Source: Sciurus carolinensis (lineage: Eukaryota; Chordata; Mammalia; Rodentia; Sciuridae). Taken from it: a stretch of DNA of 64,000 nucleotides. The notes beneath the pieces were generated by a model that saw only the letters and a list, made by a program, of their open reading frames with translations, did no database searches and was not told the DNA's origin. Location: positions 27,520,777 to 27,584,776 of the forward strand of contig NC_062227.1 of NCBI RefSeq assembly GCF_902686445.1. Reading direction: 5' to 3'. Position numbers and translations under genes: made by a program. This document shows positions 57,900 to 64,000 of the stretch, in pieces. Within the stretch, counting starts at the first letter, position 1; every line of letters begins with the position of its first letter.

Positions 57900-58680
57900 T
57901 TTGTGCAGCCATGTATTCAACAAGTACTTAAGACTTGCAATGTAACCAGCACTATTCAGGCATTGAGGATACTGCAGTGAACAAAACAGACAATGGCCCT
58001 GGCCTCGGGGAGCCTGCATTCTAGTAGAGTGGAAACAAACAAGGAAGAGATGAAGGAGACATGGTGTAAGTCAGATGCAGAACGCTGGTAGGAAGGAATC
58101 TTGAAGCAGGTGGAGATGCCTTTCAGAGAATGACCCCAGAAGGCTGCACCGAGAACTGGATATCGGGTAAAGCCCTGAAGGATATTAGAGAGTGAGGCAT
58201 ACAGCCGTACAGGAGAAGGATTCAGGCCTGCAGCAGCAAGTGCGAAGCTCCCAACATGCACCTGGTATGTCAGTGACAGAGAGAGAACCAGGGTGGCCAG
58301 AACAGAGCAGAAGGGAAGGGCCCAACAGGGAAGTCCGTAGGGACACAGAACTGCAGGCCCAGGGAGCACTTTGGATTTTACTGAGTGCAATGGGAAGCTT
58401 CCAAAAGCCTCCGATAGAAGAGCAACGTTTTCAGAGGGTCGCTCTGGTGGCTTTCTTGAAAAGAATGTGAAGAGGAGCAAGGACGGAAGTAGAGAAACTG
58501 TCCAGGGGAAGCAACGATGTGGGCAGAGGACAGTGGGCAGGAGCTGCAACCATTCTGAAGCCAGAGCCAGCAGAGAGTCCGTGGATCCCCTGTGGGCTGT
58601 GAAAGATAGAGCTGAGGCCCACGGCAAGGTTCACCTGAGGTAGGGAAGATGGTGAGAAGAACGGATTTGGGAGGAAAGGG
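57900..58680 (-). mobile_element. L2-type LINE fragment, antisense
   Basis: ttcaacaagtacttaagact, gatactgcagtgaacaaaac agac, gcctgcattctagtagagtg ga, tggattttactgagtgcaat gggaagc and gtcgctctggtggctttctt are reversed L2-type 3' blocks. The longest open frame in the window (223 codons, minus strand, 57956-58627) is explained by this fossil. Confidence 0.6.
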
Positions 58681-58689
58681 ATATTTACT

Positions 58690-58950
58690 GTTCTTTTTTA
58701 ATTTATTTTTGTTTTATTATTTTTTGATTGACGCACTAATGGTACATATTTTGGGGCTACAATGTGATGTTTCAATTCATGTATACATTATGTAATGACC
58801 AAATCAGGATGATTAGCATGCCCATTATCCTAATCTTTTATTATTTCTTTATGGTAAAGCCATTCTAAATTCTCTCTTGGAACTATTTTGAGATATGCAG
58901 TATCTTATTGTCAATTATATCCACCCCAGTGTGCCAAGGACATCAGAACT
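58690..58950 (-). mobile_element. L1 3' UTR fragment, antisense
   Basis: A T-rich start is followed by tggtacatattttggggcta caatgtgatg, tcatgtatacattatgtaat gaccaaatcaggatgattag, atttctttatggtaaagcca and ccccagtgtgccaaggacat cagaactt. Confidence 0.75.
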
Positions 58951-59465
58951 TAAGGGATTTTTAAGTATAAAAAATTTGATCAGAAATCCAAAATGAAACT
59001 TCCTCAAAATCCTTGTTAAAGACCCCTACATCTTTGCCCTGACTCAAGGTGGTGGGGCAGGGGAGGGGAGTATTGATCATAATAATCACCCCTATTTGGA
59101 AATCTGAATGCTTTAAGTTCCTTCCTTTTATGTAAACTTAAAATATTTTACTTGGTCAAAAACTGGTATCGATTTATTTATTTAGGTCTTGAACCATTTT
59201 GAGGAACTGACTAGAGTGATGGGCGCTGTCCCCAGAACAGGGCACAGGTACACCCTCACGCTATTGCCTGAAGTATCAACGAATTCACTGATTCCCCCAA
59301 AACCCACAGGGGGCCTGCAGAGGCAAAGACATTTCCAGTATTCTCGAAGAATGAGGGTTTTCGGTTTGATCTATGTTTTGCTTTATTTCACAATGTTGTC
59401 TTTGAAATAGGCAGAAAAATATAGAAACTTTTTAAAATATAAACTAATCACTATTGAAGAAAAAC

Positions 59466-59550
59466 TAGGGACTGCAGATGTAACTCAGTAGTAGTGGTAG
59501 AGTGCATGCTTAGCATGCACAAGGCCATAGGTTTGATCCACAGCACAAAA
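59466..59550 (+). mobile_element. ID SINE, divergent
   Basis: agggactgcagatgtaactc agtagtagtggtagagtgca tgcttagcatgc, then aggtttgatccacagcacaa. It has a three-base duplication (agtagtagtgg) in the box-A region and a GA-rich tail. Confidence 0.88.
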
Positions 59551-59632
59551 GAAAGAAAGGGGGTGAGGGGGAGAAAGAGAGAGGGAGAGAAAGAGGGAGA
59601 GAGAAGAGGGAGAGGAGAGAGAGAGAAAAGAT
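59551..59632 (+). repeat. GA-rich tract in the ID tail
   Basis: gaaagaaagggggtgagggg, then agagagagggagagaaagag. Purine-only low-complexity sequence grown from the ID tail. Confidence 0.9.
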
Positions 59633-61123
59633 AAGCACTGCAAATATTTTTTCACAAAATTGGTCATCATACAAAATCAGGCCTGTGCCTAACTCCTTTT
59701 CTTATCTTCATAGGGTTGGACACTTAGTCCTTGGTCACACTACTCACCTATCTAGTAGCTAAACCCACCACTTCTGAGAGAACCTATTCTAATTTGGGCT
59801 GCTAGAAATTAGAGTTAAGCCAAAACCTCTCTCCTTTGGTCCAGTTCCCAAAACCATAACGGAGAGCAATTACCAAAATATCCAAGGATTCACCCATCTT
59901 TTCCATAATCCACATGGCCACAGGTGTGAGACGGGAGTGAAACTCAACAGCAGAGCTGCAGGGAACAGAGAAGAAGCTCTGAACAGGTAGATCAAGCCTC
60001 GGTTGGGTGGCCTGGCATGGACCCTCCTTCTGAAGAGCATCTTTCTGCTCAAGTCACGTTGTCTGCCTTAAACCAGTTCCCCAGACATGGAACTGGAGGT
60101 AAAGCTTCCATGCTCCTCTCAAGTGAGAAGGAGGAGTGACGGAAAAAGAGGGGAGGCATGGAAGGAGGCAAAGCAAATGCAAGGTGTGACATCGCCAGGC
60201 TGCCCGGAGGATTGCAGGAAAACACAGCTGGGTGTTTGATCATGTGCAGCATCTCTGGATGGGTCACGTGGAACCACTGCATGCCAGAGCAGTCCATCCA
60301 GAGAAAGGGCAAGGAATCTGCTAGTTACTTCAAGGCTCCTGTCTGTCGTTGGTCAGACGTACTGCACAGGGTATTAACTGCGCCATTCCTCCTCAAGGGC
60401 CCCAATAAGGAAGCCCGGGCCTCCACAGGGCTAGCAGCTTACTAAGGGCTGGACTTTGCCAGCCCTCATCCTCAAGGAGGGCCAAGATAGGAACAGTGCT
60501 GCCAGGAAGGAAGACACAGCAGGCAGGCTTTATAGATGGCAGCAGCAGAAGCCCTCCTCAGGCTTCTCTGTCCAGGAAACAGGGCAAGTATCCAAGGCCA
60601 AGGGATCAGGTAGGTACCTCACCAGACTCAGTACATTATGCTAGCAGTTCAGCCAACTCAGACTTGGTCTGGCTGTGGACTAAGGACTACAGTCTGTGTG
60701 GTGAGGTGTGGAAGGACAGCAACAGGTGGAGGTGACACACACTATCAAGTTAGTAGAACCCTCTAGTTCCTTCTGGTCTGCAGAGGATGCTGAGCCTGGG
60801 ATTGAAAGGCAGAGCTCATAGCCCACCTCCAGGGTGGAAGGATTTGAGAGGAGATGAATGAGAAGTCAGGGTCTCCATCAGAAAGATCAGTGTGACTCCA
60901 GGGAAGAATGTCCCAGCTTCAGTATCCACAACCAGAGTTAGGGAATAAGGCTGTTGCTCCCTGGTCCCTGAGTATCCAGAGGCCACCAAGGATGGGGGCG
61001 GAGATATGGCTCTTCTGGGATTAGATACTGGTGTAGGGCACCAGCCAGCCAGCCTCAGCTGGAGGGTCTTCCATGTGGAGTTGGGAGCACACAGGAAATT
61101 GACATCATTTTGCTGTTAAAAAT
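59633..61123. other. No gene or identifiable repeat
   Basis: Unassigned. Short frames on both strands at 59870-60735 have no domain. Confidence 0.45.
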
Positions 61124-61132
61124 GATAAATTG

Positions 61133-61325
61133 CAGCTGGGTATGGTGGATCACATGTGATTCCAACAGCTTGGGAGCTAAGGCAAGAGGTTTACAAGTTT
61201 GAAGTCACCTCAGCAACTTAGCAAGGCCCTAACTCTTAAGAAAGAAGAAAAAGAGACTTGGGATAAAGCTTAGTGATAAAGTGCCCCTCAGTTCAATCCC
61301 CAATACCAAACAAATAAATAAATGA
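61133..61325 (+). mobile_element. B1-dID composite SINE with 9-bp target-site duplication
   Basis: cagctgggtatggtggatca, agcttgggagctaaggcaag, acctcagcaacttagcaagg, then the linker and agacttgggataaagcttag to cagttcaatccccaatacc. GATAAATTG at 61124-61132 and 61326-61334 are perfect target copies. Confidence 0.94.
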
Positions 61326-61420
61326 GATAAATTGTTTATTTGTGCTTCATTTCAGTAGCTCACCTCAAGTAACAGGTTTCAAAATAGTGAGATCATTGTA
61401 CTTTCGAGGAAAATATATTT

Positions 61421-61536
61421 GAGTTGTCAATGGATCTTTTATTTTATTTATTTATTTATATGCAGTACTGAGGATCAAACCCAGGTCCTCACCCAGGCCA
61501 GGCAAGTGCTCTATCGCTGAGCCACAACTCCAGCCA
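61421..61536 (-). mobile_element. ID SINE with 12-bp target-site duplication
   Basis: Reverse reading: ggctggagttgtggctcagc, gatagagcacttgcctggcc, gggtttgatcctcagtactg, then a (TAAA)-rich tail. Perfect GAAAATATATTT copies lie at 61409-61420 and 61537-61548. Confidence 0.96.
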
Positions 61537-61680
61537 GAAAATATATTTCAATTTATATAAAATATATGGCTTTCTATGAATATATTGTACATAATGTACA
61601 TAATGATTGCTATTGGTTCCTAAGGAAATATCTAGGTATTTTTGTCTGAGTAAGATTTCTCTTTGTCTCTGTCTCTCCAC

Positions 61681-61681
<1 letters not shown>

Positions 61682-61723
<42 letters not shown>
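61682..61723. repeat. (CA)21 microsatellite
   Basis: Uninterrupted CA array followed by cgggcgcgtacacacacc. Confidence 0.98.
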
Positions 61724-61725
<2 letters not shown>

Positions 61726-63254
61726 GCGCGTACACACACCGCATATATTATTTTTCTTCAGTAAAATGGAATCATGCAACACAGACAAAACTTCGACAAT
61801 TCTGAATTCAAGCCAACGCTGTGAATCTAGAGCCCATTGTTCCTATAACCTACTTTGAGTTTTCTGACCTGATTTTAGTAAGAAATGTGTATGAAACTAT
61901 GAGAAAAAAAAATGCTATTTTCCACAACTTTCCCTTTTATACTGATTTCTGTTGAGTACTGCTATGCTATATTGAGCCAATTTTGATTAGTAATTATCAT
62001 CATGCCTTGCAAAGTTTCTAGAAGATAAGGTGCTTGTCGAGTATATTATTGCAGCGCCTGCACCAACTTTTCTGAGGGATATCATTTTTCATATCCTGAT
62101 GAGCTGCCACATATTCCCCACTGTTCTCCAAAAAGATCATCAGAGTTGACAGGTCTTTATTGCTTCAGCCCAAAAGCCATGCCCATGGTGCACCATGGAG
62201 GTGAACCTGCACTAATTGATTCTGTCATTTCTAAGAAGCAGAAACCACATCTGCAGGAGGAGTCTGGTTGATTCTCTTGTTTTAATGAAGCAAAAGCAGC
62301 TCCCATGTTTGTGTGTGCCTGTCTGCAAAGTGACAGAGATTTATTTCACACTGAAAGCAAGTTCAAGGGCCTCCTGGAGTAGCACATAAATCTACCAGCC
62401 CCCTTGTGGCAGATGCTGAAGTCCTGCCAAACCCCTCACAATGCCTCCTTCAAAGGAAACCTTCCCCCGATTTCCTCATGCCAAAACTTCAGTACCCAGT
62501 TCCCTAAAAGCCAGGGGTCTTTCCCTTCTCCCCAAGTTCTGTCAAGGGCACATGATATTTAAAAGAAACACAGGCAAACACTGCTCTTTCTGTTAAAGCC
62601 AGTGTCTGTTTCCTGCTTTTCTTGAACAAACCAGATAATGGCAATCACTGTATAATACAGCTTCCTCCTTTGAGAGACTCAAGAAACAAAGACTCAGGGG
62701 ACTTTGAAACTGTCCATTCAAAGAAGCAGCATGTTCACCCATTGTGAGGCATCTCCTTCTCTTACAACTAAGCAAAGAGAAAACAGCTCATTCTAAAATC
62801 TTTTTGAAGACTTTGCATTGGAAGATTTTCCCACTGATTCTGATGTATCACCTAGGAACCATGAAGCAGATTTCCATACTAAAAGTCTACTTGCCCATTA
62901 TGTCCCAGCATCCCAGACCTAGGACACTTATGTATAGGACACCTATGTCTGGAATGCCTGGACATAATTATTTCAAAGCCATGAAGATTTACCATCATTT
63001 CCCCCAATTAGGCTAAAAGAATTTTCCTAGACTCTGAAATAAACTGTGTACCAGAACTACTGCTTACGATATTTTCCCAAATATTACTTTTGACAATTAA
63101 AATTATCATTGCTGCTTACCCTGATATGGTGACTAGATTCTGCTCTTTCTTTTTTTGTTAGCTCTTTGGCCATTCAAAACTATTTCTTTCTCTTTTTCTT
63201 TTAATGTAACAGTATCTGTCATCTGTTTTTGCATTCCTCATTAACTCTTGAATC
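61724..63254. other. No gene or identifiable repeat
   Basis: Unassigned. The frame at 62744-63016 shows no domain. Confidence 0.4.
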
Positions 63255-63820
63255 CCTGTCATTCTTGTCCTCCCAAATGCCACTGCCAACGGACATTTCT
63301 GTAATATGTCACACCGTTGACACGTCTTCTAGAAACTTTTCTGCTGTCTTCAGTGATACCCCTCTCTCTTTGCTCTCCTGCTAAGAGGCCATTCCCTCTC
63401 AGTGTATTTTAGGGGGTTCCCTTCCTTTATGGTCCCTTTAGATACTGATATACCCTGTGGTCCTACTTTGATCTTTGTCTCTTTTCATTCAGTAGGCAAT
63501 CCCATCCACCCTCGCAGATTTATCTGTTGTCTATTTGGTTTTACTCTCAAACCTACTTCTTCAACCCAGGCCTTTTATCTGAGCTTCACATCATCTAGAA
63601 ATTTCCTGCTACCTCTGAATGGTTCCATAGCACCTCACAGTAGGGATCTTTCCTCTCATAGTCCCTCACCTGTTCCTACTTCTCTGTTTGCCACCTCCTC
63701 ATTGATTTATTGCAGTAGATTATTAAAATCTGTTAACTGCAAACTCTATTTCTCCAGTAATTCTCTTCATCCAGATTCTTCTCGAAGGTCCTCTATTATC
63801 ACTATTTGTTTACATATGAT
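63255..63820 (+). mobile_element. L2 LINE fragment
   Basis: ctgtcttcagtgatacccct, ggcaatcccatccaccctcg, ctctcaaacctacttcttca acccaggccttttatctgag ctt, and tagaaatttcctgctacctc follow the sense L2 order before the 3' end. The 161-codon frame at 63402-63887 lies largely in this fossil. Confidence 0.65.
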
Positions 63821-64000
63821 TCATCCTATTAGATTAGAAGCTGGGGATGGACCGAGGACTAGGACAATAGGTATTGGCATGTGGTAGGTCCAAAATTAAT
63901 TGAGCAACTGAATGAAACAGATATGTAAATATTCTATAACATTAAAGGAAGGCTTGAAAATGGAAAAATTAGCTGTAATATCCCCACATGACAGTTCTAT

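Larger units (their letters stand above)
37243..64000 (+). other. DLGAP1: DLGAP1 intron downstream of the exon (3' end outside the window)
   Basis: No sequence that could encode the next DLGAP1 segment was seen downstream, so the intron is inferred to run at least 26.7 kb to the window edge. The contents are mostly minus-strand MaLR LTRs, MIR, L2 and L1 relics, and sciurid SINEs. Confidence 0.8.

Noticed and set aside
57956..58627. 223-codon open frame on the minus strand, the longest in the window
   Set aside because: It lies within an L2-type fossil in that element's own orientation. There are no recognisable domains or splice context, and a frame this long in decayed repeat sequence can arise by chance.
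63402..63887. 161-codon + strand frame
   Set aside because: Lies largely inside an L2 fragment; no intact reverse transcriptase or endonuclease motif.

Overview
This is a 64 kb window of mammalian nuclear DNA. It looks intronic almost throughout, with one protein-coding exon that I can recognise. The SINEs point to a squirrel-family rodent (Sciuridae: squirrel, marmot, ground squirrel or chipmunk). There are many tRNA-derived ID elements and many composite B1-dID elements, in which a B1 monomer is followed by an A-rich linker and an ID-like monomer. No bacterial features, CRISPR arrays, rRNA genes or intact tRNA genes were seen.

The single gene feature is an internal exon of DLGAP1 (GKAP/SAPAP1, a postsynaptic-density scaffold) at 37028-37242 on the + strand. 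It has an AG acceptor, a GTAAGT donor and an open phase-0 frame of 71 codons plus two bases. The encoded segment contains two copies of the R-x-x-S-Y-x-x-A repeat that binds the guanylate-kinase domain of PSD-95-type proteins. About 37 kb of upstream intron and 26.8 kb of downstream intron surround it. I found no other DLGAP1 exon.

Upstream half (1-37027): ID and L1 fragments at 2.2-2.6 kb; an L2 on the minus strand at 5.0-5.7 kb; a sciurid L1 3' end carrying two ID insertions with perfect target-site duplications at 6.4-7.0 kb; an old L1 at 7.2-7.7 kb; an L2 at 11.3-12.15 kb; a MIR and a MaLR LTR at 12.9-13.6 kb; two B1-dIDs and a 170-bp purine microsatellite at 16.5-17.2 kb; an old L1 at 17.3-18.0 kb; a MaLR LTR, and a MIR split by an ID, at 21.3-22.2 kb; an L2 split by a relatively CpG-rich solo LTR at 23.7-25.2 kb; MIR, L2 and hAT relics; a tandem ID pair at 34.8-35.0 kb; and an ID-B1-dID trimer at 36.45-36.7 kb.

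Downstream half (37243-64000): a sciurid L1 3' end with an ID in its tail at 38.2-38.5 kb; a run of MaLR LTRs, all on the minus strand, including a probable degenerate provirus-like element at 46.06-48.32 kb; MIR, L1 and L2 relics; CA, TA and GA microsatellites; and more IDs and B1-dIDs.

I see no undescribed biological system. The open reading frames other than the exon are chance frames or lie within fossil repeats. The most informative signals are the exon itself and the nested, datable history of retroelement insertions. Repeat families were assigned by reading against remembered consensus sequences, without an alignment program, so repeat edges are approximate unless a target-site duplication is given.
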